NCBI RefSeq assembly: GCF_003671765.1
Contig: NZ_QPIB01000001.1
Location: 248,001-312,000, forward strand
Origin: Xenophilus sp. E41
GTDB taxonomy: Bacteria > Pseudomonadota > Gammaproteobacteria > Burkholderiales > Burkholderiaceae_C
Reading direction: 5' to 3'
Length of the DNA stretch: 64,000 nt
Below are positions 9,736 through 18,067 of the stretch, one piece after another. Within the stretch, counting starts at the first letter, position 1, and every line of letters starts with the position of its first letter. The notes beneath the pieces are model-generated. The model had not been told where the DNA came from. It did not search any database and saw nothing but the letters and a program-made list of their open reading frames with translations. A program made the translations under genes and the position numbers.

Positions 9736-10626
9736 ATGGCCCTCGAACTCAACGGCATCATCCCGCCCCTCGTCACCCCCTTCACCGCCGATGGCGAGAT
9801 CGACGAAGCGGCGTTCCGCAACGTCATCCGCTTCAACCTGTCCAAGGGCGTGCACGGCGTGTGCCCCGGCGGCAGCACCGGCGAGGGCCACACCTTTACG
9901 GCCGAGGAATTCGCCCGGGTCATGGAGATCACCGTGGACGAAGTGGCGGGCAAGGTGCCGGTCGTCGCCGGCATCATCTCCAACAGCACCCGCGACGCGA
10001 TCCGCCGTGCGAAATCGGTCGCGCACCTGCCGATCGCCGGCCTGCAGGTCACGCCCGTGCACTACCTCTTCAAGCCCGACGAGGAAGCGACCTTCAACCA
10101 CTTCAAGGCGCTGACCGAGGCCGTCGACATCCCGGTCATCATCTACAACGTCGTGCCCTGGAACTACCTGAACCCGGCGCAGATGATCCGCCTGATGCAG
10201 GAGCTGCCCGGCGTGCAGGGCATCAAGCAGAGCCAGGGCGACCTCAAGCTGATGGCCGACCTGGTGCTGGGCGTGCCCGAAGGTTGCAAGGTGTTCTCGG
10301 CCGTCGACGCGCTCATGTACTCGTCCTTCGCGCTCGGCGCGCACGGCGCCATCGCCGCCACGCCGGCCGCGCTGCCGGGCGTGTGCGTGGCCCTGTGGAA
10401 CGCCGTGCAGGCCGGCGACCATGCCAAGGGCCTGGAGATCCACCGCGCCATGCTGACCTTCTGGAACGCCGTGGTGGGCGACAACCTGCCGGCCAACCTC
10501 AAGACCACCATCGCGCTGCAGGGCTGCCCCACCGGCCTGCCCCGCGCGCCGATGCCCGCGACCAGCGAAGCGCAGACCGCGCGCATCCGCAAGACCCTGG
10601 ACGCCGTGCTGGCCTTCGAGGCCTGA
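9736..10626 (+). CDS. Dihydrodipicolinate synthase family lyase/aldolase
   Basis: A 296-residue TIM-barrel enzyme of the DapA/NAL family, which forms a Schiff base with pyruvate-type substrates. Visible family features are GIIPPLVTPFT near the N-terminus, CPGGSTGEGHTF (the GxxGE carboxylate-binding loop), IIYNVVPWNYL (catalytic Tyr) and GIKQSQGD (Schiff-base Lys). Heading a transport and kinase operon, it is more likely a catabolic aldolase or dehydratase than the lysine-pathway DapA. First gene after the GntR operators; the 33-nt gap to the next gene fits one transcript. Confidence 0.88.
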   Translation: MALELNGIIPPLVTPFTADGEIDEAAFRNVIRFNLSKGVHGVCPGGSTGEGHTFTAEEFARVMEITVDEVAGKVPVVAGIISNSTRDAIRRAKSVAHLPIAGLQVTPVHYLFKPDEEATFNHFKALTEAVDIPVIIYNVVPWNYLNPAQMIRLMQELPGVQGIKQSQGDLKLMADLVLGVPEGCKVFSAVDALMYSSFALGAHGAIAATPAALPGVCVALWNAVQAGDHAKGLEIHRAMLTFWNAVVGDNLPANLKTTIALQGCPTGLPRAPMPATSEAQTARIRKTLDAVLAFEA

Positions 10627-10659
10627 GCGCAGCGCAACCCGACAACGACGGAGACACCC

Positions 10660-11643
10660 ATGAACATCCAACGACGCAACCTGATGAAAGCCGGCGCGCT
10701 GGCCGCCGCCGGCCTCGCCGTGGGGCCGCGCGCCTTCGCGCAGGGCGGCTTCCCGACCAAGCCGGTGACGCTCATCGTGCCCTTCGCGCCCGGCGGCAAC
10801 ACCGACATCGTGGCGCGCAGCGTCGCGGTGTCGCTGGGCAAGGTGCTGGGCCAGTCGGTGGTGGTGGACAACCGCGCCGGCGCGGGCGGCTCCATCGGCG
10901 CCTCGCTGGTGTCGCGCGCGCAGCCCGACGGCTACACGCTGCTGCTGTGCGGCGCGGGCGTGATCGTCACGGTGCCCGAGATCGTCAAGACCCAGTACAC
11001 GCGCGCCAACTTCGCGCCCATCGGCCTGGTGAACAAGAGCTCGATGGTGATCCTGGCGCGCAAGAACGACGCCCGCTTCAAGAACTTCCAGGACTTCGCC
11101 ACCTACGCCCGCGCGGCCGAGGGCAAGGTCATGGCCGCGCACTCCGGCCCCGGCACGCCCAACCAGCTGGCGCTCATCCAGCTGGAGAACCTGCTCAAGG
11201 CGCGCTTCACCAGCGTCAGCTACAAGGGCTCGGCGCCGGCGCTGGTCGACCTGATGGGCGGCCAGGTGGACGTGCACTTCGACCAGGTCACCAGTTCCCT
11301 GCCCTACATCAAGTCCGGCCAGCTCGAGCCGCTTGCGGTGCTCGGCCCGGCGCAGGACCCGTCGCTGCCCGGGGTGAAGACCGTGGCCGAGCTGGGCTTC
11401 GGCAATCTCGACGGCACCACCTACGTCGGCGTGCTCGGCCCGGCCGGCATGCCCAAGGACCTGCAGGACAAGCTGGCCGCTTCGCTGGCGCAGGCGGTGA
11501 AGGACCCGTACACGGTGCAGAACGCCCGCGAGCTGGGCAGCGTCGCCGTCAGCAGCACGCCGCAGGAGTTCGCCCGCATCCTCGACGCCGAGTACGCGCT
11601 GGCGAGCCAGTCCGTGAAGGACGGCCGCCTGAAGGCCGACTGA
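10660..11643 (+). CDS. Bug-family tripartite tricarboxylate receptor
   Basis: A 327-residue periplasmic binding protein. The N-terminus IQRRNLMKAGALAAAGLAV is a twin-arginine-like signal ending PRAFAQ. The mature start FPTKPVTLIVPFAPGGNTD and the DNRAGAGGSIGASLVSRAQPDG block are hallmarks of the family. No TctA/TctB partners are present. It sits inside an operon that also encodes a complete Liv-type importer with its own receptor, so two different binding proteins are co-expressed. It may act as a sensor or feed a remote transporter; that is inference. Confidence 0.9.
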   Translation: MNIQRRNLMKAGALAAAGLAVGPRAFAQGGFPTKPVTLIVPFAPGGNTDIVARSVAVSLGKVLGQSVVVDNRAGAGGSIGASLVSRAQPDGYTLLLCGAGVIVTVPEIVKTQYTRANFAPIGLVNKSSMVILARKNDARFKNFQDFATYARAAEGKVMAAHSGPGTPNQLALIQLENLLKARFTSVSYKGSAPALVDLMGGQVDVHFDQVTSSLPYIKSGQLEPLAVLGPAQDPSLPGVKTVAELGFGNLDGTTYVGVLGPAGMPKDLQDKLAASLAQAVKDPYTVQNARELGSVAVSSTPQEFARILDAEYALASQSVKDGRLKAD

Positions 11644-11668
11644 TCCCGACGCCTGCGGAAACCGCCAC

Positions 11669-12667
11669 GTGAAGAAAATCCTCAACGACCCCAAGGCCTA
11701 CGTCGACGAGATGCTCGACGGGCTGGTGCTGTGCCATCCCGAACTCGCCCGTGCCGGTGACGACGGCCGCGTCATCGTGCGCAGCCACGGCCCCGTGGCG
11801 GGCAAGGTCGGCATCGTGACCGGCGGCGGCTCGGGACACCTGCCGGTGTTCCTGGGCTACGTCGGCGACGGCCTGCTCGACAGCTGCGCCGTGGGCAACG
11901 TGTTCGCCGGCCCGCGCATGGACGACTGCATGACGGCCGCGCGCGCGGCCGACGGCGGCGCCGGCGTGCTGCAGCTGTACGGCAACTACGGCGGCGACCG
12001 CATGAACTTCGACATGGCGGCCGAGATGCTGGAGATGGACGGGCTGCAGGTCGCCTCGGTGCGCGTGTCGGACGACGTGGCCAGCGCGCCCGTCGACCAG
12101 CGCGAGAAGCGCCGCGGCGTGGCCGGCCTGGTCTTCGTCTACAAGGCGGTGGGCGCCAAGGCGGCGGCCGGGGCGTCGCTCGAGGAGGTCACGGCGCTGG
12201 CACGCAAGGCCAACGACGCCGTGCGCTCCATCGGCGTGGCCCTCACGCCCTGCGTCGTGCCCGAATCGGGCAAGGCCTCCTTCGAGATCGCCGACACCGA
12301 AGTCGAGTTCGGCATGGGCATCCACGGCGAGCCCGGCATCTGGCGCGGGCCGCTCAAGAGCGCCGACGCGCTGGTCGACGAGATGCTGGGCCACGTGCTG
12401 CCCGAACTGCAGCTGGCGCGCGGCGACCGCATCGCCCTGCTGGTCAACAGCCTGGGCGCCACGCCGCTGGAGGAGCTGTACATCCTCTACCGCCGCGCGC
12501 GGCAGGTGCTGGACGAACGCGGCATCGCCATCGCCCACCCGCTGGTGGGCCGCTACGCCACCTCGATGGAGATGGCCGGTGCCTCGATCAGCGTGATGAA
12601 GCTGGACGACGAACTGGCGCAGCTGCTGGCCGCCCCGGCCGACTGCCCCTTCTGGAGCGTGCGCTGA
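11669..12667 (+). CDS. DhaK-type kinase subunit (divergent)
   Basis: A 332-residue protein of the DhaK family, which binds ketoses such as dihydroxyacetone covalently through a His. The GTG start at 11669 begins MKKILNDPKAYVDEMLDGL. Family features are VTGGGSGHLPVFLGYVG, GNYGGDRMNF and FGMGIHGEPGI, the last carrying the hemiaminal His. Some usual residues are changed (GHLPVF where GHEPAH is common; GNYGGD where KNYTGD is common), so the substrate may differ from dihydroxyacetone. It overlaps the DhaL gene by one base. Confidence 0.87.
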   Translation: MKKILNDPKAYVDEMLDGLVLCHPELARAGDDGRVIVRSHGPVAGKVGIVTGGGSGHLPVFLGYVGDGLLDSCAVGNVFAGPRMDDCMTAARAADGGAGVLQLYGNYGGDRMNFDMAAEMLEMDGLQVASVRVSDDVASAPVDQREKRRGVAGLVFVYKAVGAKAAAGASLEEVTALARKANDAVRSIGVALTPCVVPESGKASFEIADTEVEFGMGIHGEPGIWRGPLKSADALVDEMLGHVLPELQLARGDRIALLVNSLGATPLEELYILYRRARQVLDERGIAIAHPLVGRYATSMEMAGASISVMKLDDELAQLLAAPADCPFWSVR

Positions 12668-13266
12668 TGCTCGACGCCGACACCCTCGCTGCGGCGCTGC
12701 CGAAGTGGTGCGCCGGCGTGCACCACGCGGCGCCCGAGCTCAACGAGCTCGACGGCCGCCTGGGCGACGCCGACCTGGGCGCCACGCTGGACAAGTGCGC
12801 CACGCTGGTCGAACAGGCCCTGCCCGAGATGGCCGGCATGCCGCTGGACGCCATGCTGCGACGCTGCGCGCAGGCCTGCGCCAAGGCCTCGGGCTCGAGC
12901 TTCGGCACCCTGCTCACGGTGGCGCTGATGACCGCCGCCAAGCGCTGCGCCGGCACCGACGCACTCGACCGCCCCGCCCTGGCCGCCCTGCTCGGCGAGA
13001 TCGGCGACACGCTGGCCGCCCGCGGCGGCGCGAGCCCGGGCGACAAGACCGTGCTCGACAGCCTGCACGCCGTGCGCCAGGCGCTGGCCGAGGCGCCGGA
13101 CGGCACGCCCCTGCGCCCCGTGGCGTGCGACGCGGCGCAGGCCGCGCTCGACAGCTTCCGCGACCGCCCCAACCGCATCGGCCGCGCACGCATGTTCGCC
13201 GACAAGACCATCGGCATGGACGACCCCGGCATGGTCGCACTGTTGCGCATGGCACAGAGCCTGTAG
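12667..13266 (+). CDS. DhaL-type kinase ADP-binding subunit (divergent)
   Basis: A 199-residue helical protein of the DhaL family, the nucleotide-binding partner of DhaK. The Mg-ADP motif reads LDGRLGDADLG, keeping the three aspartates (D29, D34, D36) but replacing the usual GDGDHG; GSSFGTLL replaces the more common GGTSGPLYG. A C-terminal TIGMDDPG corresponds to the family IGHxDPG segment. There is no DhaM/PTS gene nearby, so an ATP-dependent two-subunit kinase is more likely than a PTS-dependent one. Substrate unknown. Confidence 0.85.
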   Translation: MLDADTLAAALPKWCAGVHHAAPELNELDGRLGDADLGATLDKCATLVEQALPEMAGMPLDAMLRRCAQACAKASGSSFGTLLTVALMTAAKRCAGTDALDRPALAALLGEIGDTLAARGGASPGDKTVLDSLHAVRQALAEAPDGTPLRPVACDAAQAALDSFRDRPNRIGRARMFADKTIGMDDPGMVALLRMAQSL

Positions 13267-13324
13267 ACCCGCCACCCGACGTCCCTCGCAGAAGGGACGG
13301 TTCACGACACCGGAGACAAACGCA

Positions 13325-14197
13325 ATGCTGGGACAAGTGATCATCAGCGGCCTGGCCATGGGCTGCATCTACGCGCTCATCGCGCTGGGCTACGCCTACG
13401 TGTGGAACACGATGGCGATCGTGAACTTCGCGGCGGGCGAGTTCCTCACCTTCGCCGCCTTCGTGTTCGTGGCCACCTTCACCACCAGCCTGAATCTGCC
13501 CTTCTGGCTGGCGGCGCTGGCCACGGCCGCGGCCATGGCGCTCATGGGCGCCCTCTTCTCGGTGCTGGTCTTCGCGCGGCTGCAGCGGCAGAAGGCGCTG
13601 GTGGCCATCATCGCGACGGTGGGCTTCGGCATCTTCCTCAAGGAGATGGCCCGCATCATCTACGGCCCGGAGCCGCTGCTGTACCTCAGCCCCTTCGGCG
13701 ACGGCGTGCTGGACTTCGGCGCCTTCCGCATCCCTGTGCAGCAGCTGGTGATCATGGCCATCGTGCTCGTGATCATGGTGCTGCAGTACCTCGCGCTGCG
13801 CTACACCACCATCGGCAAGATGATGCGCGCCACCGCGCTGGACCGCGAGACCGCACGCCTCATGGGCATCCCGGTCAACCGCGTGCTGGCCGGCACCTTC
13901 GCCTTCTCGTCGGTGCTGGCGGCGCTGGCCGGCATCCTGCTCGCGCCGCTCTTCTACGTCACGACGGAGATGGGCACGCTGGTGGGCCTGAAGGGCTTCG
14001 TGGCCATGATCATCGGCGGCTTCGGCAGCATGCCGGGCGCCATCCTGGGCGGCGTGCTGCTGGGCATCGCCGAGAACGTGGGCGCCTTCACCATCTCGTC
14101 CACCTACAAGGACGCGCTGGCCTTCGTGCTGCTGCTGGTGTTCCTGCTGGTGCGGCCGCAGGGCCTGCTGCCCGAACGCCATGCGGACCGCGCCTGA
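13325..14197 (+). CDS. Branched-chain amino-acid-type ABC permease, LivH
   Basis: A 290-residue integral membrane protein of the LivH family with about eight predicted hydrophobic segments. Typical features are ISGLAMGCIYALIALGYAY at the N-terminus, the cytoplasmic RATALDRETARLMGI loop that contacts the ATPase, and GFVAMIIGGFGSMPGAILGG. It starts 58 nt after the DhaL gene and lies 13 nt before the LivM-LivG fusion. Despite the family name, Liv-type importers in this group of bacteria carry many aromatic and aliphatic acids. Confidence 0.92.
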   Translation: MLGQVIISGLAMGCIYALIALGYAYVWNTMAIVNFAAGEFLTFAAFVFVATFTTSLNLPFWLAALATAAAMALMGALFSVLVFARLQRQKALVAIIATVGFGIFLKEMARIIYGPEPLLYLSPFGDGVLDFGAFRIPVQQLVIMAIVLVIMVLQYLALRYTTIGKMMRATALDRETARLMGIPVNRVLAGTFAFSSVLAALAGILLAPLFYVTTEMGTLVGLKGFVAMIIGGFGSMPGAILGGVLLGIAENVGAFTISSTYKDALAFVLLLVFLLVRPQGLLPERHADRA

Positions 14198-14210
14198 GGG
14201 AGCCGGCACG

Positions 14211-16073
14211 ATGTCGCACCGACTCCTGCGCCCGCTGGCCTGGCTGGTCGTGCTGGCCGCCCTGGCCGCGCCCATCGCCTTCGGCCTGAACGACTACTAC
14301 CTGCGCGTCCTCAACCTCGCCTGGGTCTTCGCCATCGCGGCGCTGGGCCTGCAGATCGTCACCGGCGTGGCCGGGCAGATCGTGCTCGGCCAGGCTGCGC
14401 TGGTGGGTTTCGGCGGCTACGCCACCGCCCTCCTGATGATGCGTGTGCAGCTGCCGTGGTTCGTGGCGCTGCCCGCCGCCGTGCTGCTGACCACCGCCGT
14501 CGGCGCCCTGCTCGGGGCCGTGAGCACGCGCATCAAGGGCCACTACCTCGCGATCGTGACGCTGGGCCTGAACGAGATCTTCCGCATGGTCGCCATCAAC
14601 GAGGAATGGCTCACCGGCGGGCCCATGGGCCTGCGCGACATCCCGACGCTGCAGATCCCGGGCATGGGCGGCAGCATCGACCAGCAGCTGTACGTCCCGC
14701 TGCTGGCGGTGTGCGCCGTCGTCTATGCACTGGCCGTGCATGTCCACCGCAGCCGCATCGGCCGCACGCTGCGCGCCGTGCGCGACGACGAGATCGCCGC
14801 CGAAGCCATGGGCGTGGACTCGCGCAAGGCCAAGACCATCGCCTTCATGCTGTGCAGCGCCTGCGGCGCGCTGGCCGGCGGCCTGTACGTGCTGCTGGCC
14901 GGCTTCGCGGCGCCCAACAACTTCACGGTCTTCGAGAGCATCAAGATGATGCTGATGGTGGTGATGGGCGGGCTGGGCTCGATCGCAGGCACCTTCCTGG
15001 GCGCCGTGGTCATCACCGTGCTGCCCGAGGCGCTGCGCGACCTGCAGACCTACTACCTGGCCGCCTTCGGACTGGGCGTGGTGCTGATCCTGCTGGTCGC
15101 GCCGCGCGGCCTGGGCGTGATCGGCGACTGGATGCTCGGCCGCTTCCTGACGGGGCCGCAGCCGCCCGTGCCCGAGGCACCGGCCAGCCCGCTCAACCTG
15201 CGCGAGGCCGCCGAAGCCGCCAGCGCGGCCCTCGCGGGCCAGGTGCATGCGCCGCAGGCGGCGGCGCTGCTGCGCGTCGAGGGTGTCTCGCGCGCCTTCG
15301 GCGGCGTCAAGGCGCTGAACGACGTACGCTTCGAACTGCGCCGCGGCGAGATCCTGGGCCTGATCGGGCCCAACGGGTCCGGCAAGTCGACCATGATCAA
15401 CGCCTGCTCCGGCGTGGTGGACGTGGATGGCGCCATCGCACTCGAAGACACGCGGCTGGACAACCACCGGCCCTGGGAGATCCATGCCAAGGGCGTGGCC
15501 CGCATCTTCCAGAACGTGCGCCTGTGGGAGTCGATGAGCGTGCTGGAGAACGTGATGGTCGCCTGCCCGCGCGCGGCCGACGGCGCCGGACCCGGCGCCC
15601 GCGAGGCCCGCCGACGCGAGGCCGCGCTGCAGGCGCTGGTCCACATGGGCGTGGGGCACCTGGCGCACCGGCGTGCCGGCGACCTCTCCTTCGGTCAGAG
15701 CCGGCTGGTGGAGATGGCGCGCGCCATCGTGAGCCGGCCCCGCCTGCTGCTGCTGGACGAGCCCGCAGCCGGCCTGCGCGGCGGCCTGATCGAGGAGCTG
15801 GCGCTCATCCTCAAGCAGTTGCGTGCGGAGGGCATGTCGATCCTGGTCGTGGAGCACCGCGTGCGGCTGGTCATGGACATGTGCGACCGCGTGGTGGTGC
15901 TCAACCTCGGCGACAAGATCGCCGACGGCCGGCCCGTCGAGGTGATGACCTCGCCAGCCGTGGTCGAGGCCTACCTGGGCGAGCGCATCCCGCCCGAGGC
16001 ACCGCAGGCTGCGGCGCCACCCACCGAACCGCCGGGCGCGGCCGACGCGCCGAAGGCCATTGCGGTGGCCTGA
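14211..16073 (+). CDS. Fused LivM permease-LivG ATPase
   Basis: A 620-residue fusion. Residues 1 to about 320 are a LivM-type permease ([57 protein letters not shown]). A hydrophilic linker follows, then a LivG ATPase from about residue 350 with Walker [10 protein letters not shown], signature [13 protein letters not shown], Walker [12 protein letters not shown] and switch His [10 protein letters not shown]. The start ATG 14211 has GAGGGAG upstream and avoids overlap with livH; ATG 14181 is an alternative. The tail is Pro/Ala rich. Confidence 0.92.
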   Translation: MSHRLLRPLAWLVVLAALAAPIAFGLNDYYLRVLNLAWVFAIAALGLQIVTGVAGQIVLGQAALVGFGGYATALLMMRVQLPWFVALPAAVLLTTAVGALLGAVSTRIKGHYLAIVTLGLNEIFRMVAINEEWLTGGPMGLRDIPTLQIPGMGGSIDQQLYVPLLAVCAVVYALAVHVHRSRIGRTLRAVRDDEIAAEAMGVDSRKAKTIAFMLCSACGALAGGLYVLLAGFAAPNNFTVFESIKMMLMVVMGGLGSIAGTFLGAVVITVLPEALRDLQTYYLAAFGLGVVLILLVAPRGLGVIGDWMLGRFLTGPQPPVPEAPASPLNLREAAEAASAALAGQVHAPQAAALLRVEGVSRAFGGVKALNDVRFELRRGEILGLIGPNGSGKSTMINACSGVVDVDGAIALEDTRLDNHRPWEIHAKGVARIFQNVRLWESMSVLENVMVACPRAADGAGPGAREARRREAALQALVHMGVGHLAHRRAGDLSFGQSRLVEMARAIVSRPRLLLLDEPAAGLRGGLIEELALILKQLRAEGMSILVVEHRVRLVMDMCDRVVVLNLGDKIADGRPVEVMTSPAVVEAYLGERIPPEAPQAAAPPTEPPGAADAPKAIAVA

Positions 16074-16137
16074 CACGCTTTTCTCACTCTCGCTTCAACA
16101 CAACGTGCCCAGGCACATCAAAACGGAGACCTCTGCC

Positions 16138-17268
16138 ATGCGTGATTCCTTCCCTCGTTCCTCGCGCCGGGCCGTCGCCGGCGCCGTCGCCCTGATGCTG
16201 GCCGGCTCGGCCATGGCCGAAGCCGTCATCGGTGTGTCGCTGCCGATGACCGGCCCCAAGGCCCTGGTGGGCCGCAACTACAAGCAGGGCGTGGAGCTGG
16301 CCGTGAGCGAGATCAACGCTGCCGGCGGGGTGCTGGGCAAGCCGCTGGAGGTGGTGTTCCAGGACGACCAGGGCGACAACCCCAACGGCGCCATCAACGC
16401 CGTGAACAAGCTGATGCAGGTCGACAAGGTGCCCGTGATGATCGGGCCTCACTACTCCGTGACGCAGATGGCCACGCAGAAGACCTACTGCAACGGCAAG
16501 GTGGTGTCGCTCACCGGCGGGACCTCGGTGGCGATCACGCACAGCGGCTGCAACTACGTGATCCGCACGCGTTCGGACGACGACGTGCAGGCCAAGGCCC
16601 TGATCGACTACGCCCAGAAGGAACTGAAGGCCGGCGAGAAGACGGCCATCTTCTACGCCAACGACGACTTCGGAAAGTCGGGCCAGGCGCGCGTGGTGGC
16701 GCAGATGGCCGCGCTGGGACTCAAGCCCGTCGCGGTCGAAAGCCACAACCCCAGCGACAAGGACTATTCCGCCCAGCTCGCCAAGCTGGAGAAGACCGGC
16801 GCGCAGCTCGTGATCCTGTGGGCCCACGACACCGACGCGGCCCTGATCCTGCGCCAGGCCAAGCAGTTCGGCCTGAAGTTCAAGTTCGCGGGGGCCGTGC
16901 TGTCGGAAGACGCCTTCCTCAAGCTGGCCGGCGGTGCCGCGGAGGGCGCGATGAGCGCCTCCTACTTCGTGCCGACCGACCCCAACCCGGCCGTGCAGGA
17001 CTTCGTCAAGAAGTACGAGGCGAAGTTCAAGATGGCGCCGGACGTCTGGTCGGCCACCTACTACGACGCCACGATCCTTGCCGCCAAGGCCATCAACGAG
17101 GCGAAGAGCACCGACGTCGACAAGGTACGTGCCGCCTTCGGCCAGGTGCAGTACAAGGGCCTGCTGGCCGACTACAAGTGCGACAAGGCCGGCGACTGCA
17201 ACAAGCAGGTCAACATCGTCGAGATCAAGGGCGGCAAGCCGGTCGTGCTCTCGGCCGTGCGCTACTGA
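16138..17268 (+). CDS. Liv-type ABC transporter substrate-binding protein
   Basis: A 376-residue periplasmic binding protein of the peripla_BP_6 (LivK) class. Start ATG 16138 has GGAG upstream and begins a signal peptide ending LAGSAMAEA. Mature features are IGVSLPMTGPKALVGRNYKQG, ELAVSEINAAGGVLGKPLEVVFQDDQGDN and AIFYANDDFGKSG. It lies between the permease/ATPase fusion and the LivF gene and completes the importer. Ligand is unknown. Confidence 0.92.
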   Translation: MRDSFPRSSRRAVAGAVALMLAGSAMAEAVIGVSLPMTGPKALVGRNYKQGVELAVSEINAAGGVLGKPLEVVFQDDQGDNPNGAINAVNKLMQVDKVPVMIGPHYSVTQMATQKTYCNGKVVSLTGGTSVAITHSGCNYVIRTRSDDDVQAKALIDYAQKELKAGEKTAIFYANDDFGKSGQARVVAQMAALGLKPVAVESHNPSDKDYSAQLAKLEKTGAQLVILWAHDTDAALILRQAKQFGLKFKFAGAVLSEDAFLKLAGGAAEGAMSASYFVPTDPNPAVQDFVKKYEAKFKMAPDVWSATYYDATILAAKAINEAKSTDVDKVRAAFGQVQYKGLLADYKCDKAGDCNKQVNIVEIKGGKPVVLSAVRY

Positions 17269-17287
17269 CCGGAGCACGGCGCGCACC

Positions 17288-18043
17288 ATGATGCAGGCGG
17301 TCCTCACCCCTCCCGACGTGCAGGCCGGCACGGCCGAGCTGGAGCTCTCGCACGTGGACGTGTTCTACGGCAAGGTGCAGATCCTGTTCGACCTGTCGAT
17401 CCGCGCGATGCCGGGGCAGATCGTGGCGGTGATCGGCGCCAACGGCGCCGGCAAGTCGACCACGCTGAACCTCATCGTCGGGCGCCTGCGCCCCAGCGCG
17501 GGCGAGGTGAGCTTTCGCGGCCGCAGCCTGCAGCAGCGCAGCGTGGAGCAGATCGTGGCCAGCGGCATCGCCTGCGTGCCGCAGCGCCGACGCATCTTCT
17601 CCACCCTCACGGTGCGCGAGAACCTCGACGTCGGCGCCTACGTGCGGCGGCACGACAAGGGCGCGGTGCAGGCCACGCTGGACGAGGTGTTCGAGCTGTT
17701 CCCGGTGCTCGAGCGCAAGGCCGGCGAGATGGGCGGCGTGCTCTCCGGCGGCGAGCAGCAGATGCTGGCCATCGCCCGCGGGCTGATGGCCGGCCCGCGG
17801 CTGCTGCTGCTGGACGAGCCGTCGATGGGCCTGTCGCCCAAGCTCACGACCGAGATGTTCCTGGACATCCGGCGCATCGCGCGCGCCGGCCGCACGGTGG
17901 TGATCGTGGAGCAGAACGCCTTCGCGGCCCTGAGCGTCGCCGACCATGGCTACGTGCTGGAGGGCGGGCGCGTCGCGCTCGAAGGCCCGGCCGCGCAGCT
18001 GATGCGCGACGACCACGTGCGCGCCGCCTACCTGGGCGCCTGA
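17288..18043 (+). CDS. Branched-chain amino-acid-type ABC ATPase, LivF
   Basis: A 251-residue ATPase. Motifs are Walker A (GANGAGKSTT), signature (LSGGEQQMLAIARGL), Walker B (LLLLDEPSMGLSP) and the LivF-type VVIVEQNAFAAL switch region. ATG 17288 is chosen; a second ATG follows directly. The frame is open back to 17078, but that part overlaps the receptor gene and is not coding. Second ATPase of the importer, pairing with the LivG half of the fusion. Confidence 0.92.
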   Translation: MMQAVLTPPDVQAGTAELELSHVDVFYGKVQILFDLSIRAMPGQIVAVIGANGAGKSTTLNLIVGRLRPSAGEVSFRGRSLQQRSVEQIVASGIACVPQRRRIFSTLTVRENLDVGAYVRRHDKGAVQATLDEVFELFPVLERKAGEMGGVLSGGEQQMLAIARGLMAGPRLLLLDEPSMGLSPKLTTEMFLDIRRIARAGRTVVIVEQNAFAALSVADHGYVLEGGRVALEGPAAQLMRDDHVRAAYLGA

Positions 18044-18067
18044 ACCGAATCCTCCTTTCCTCCGGCC

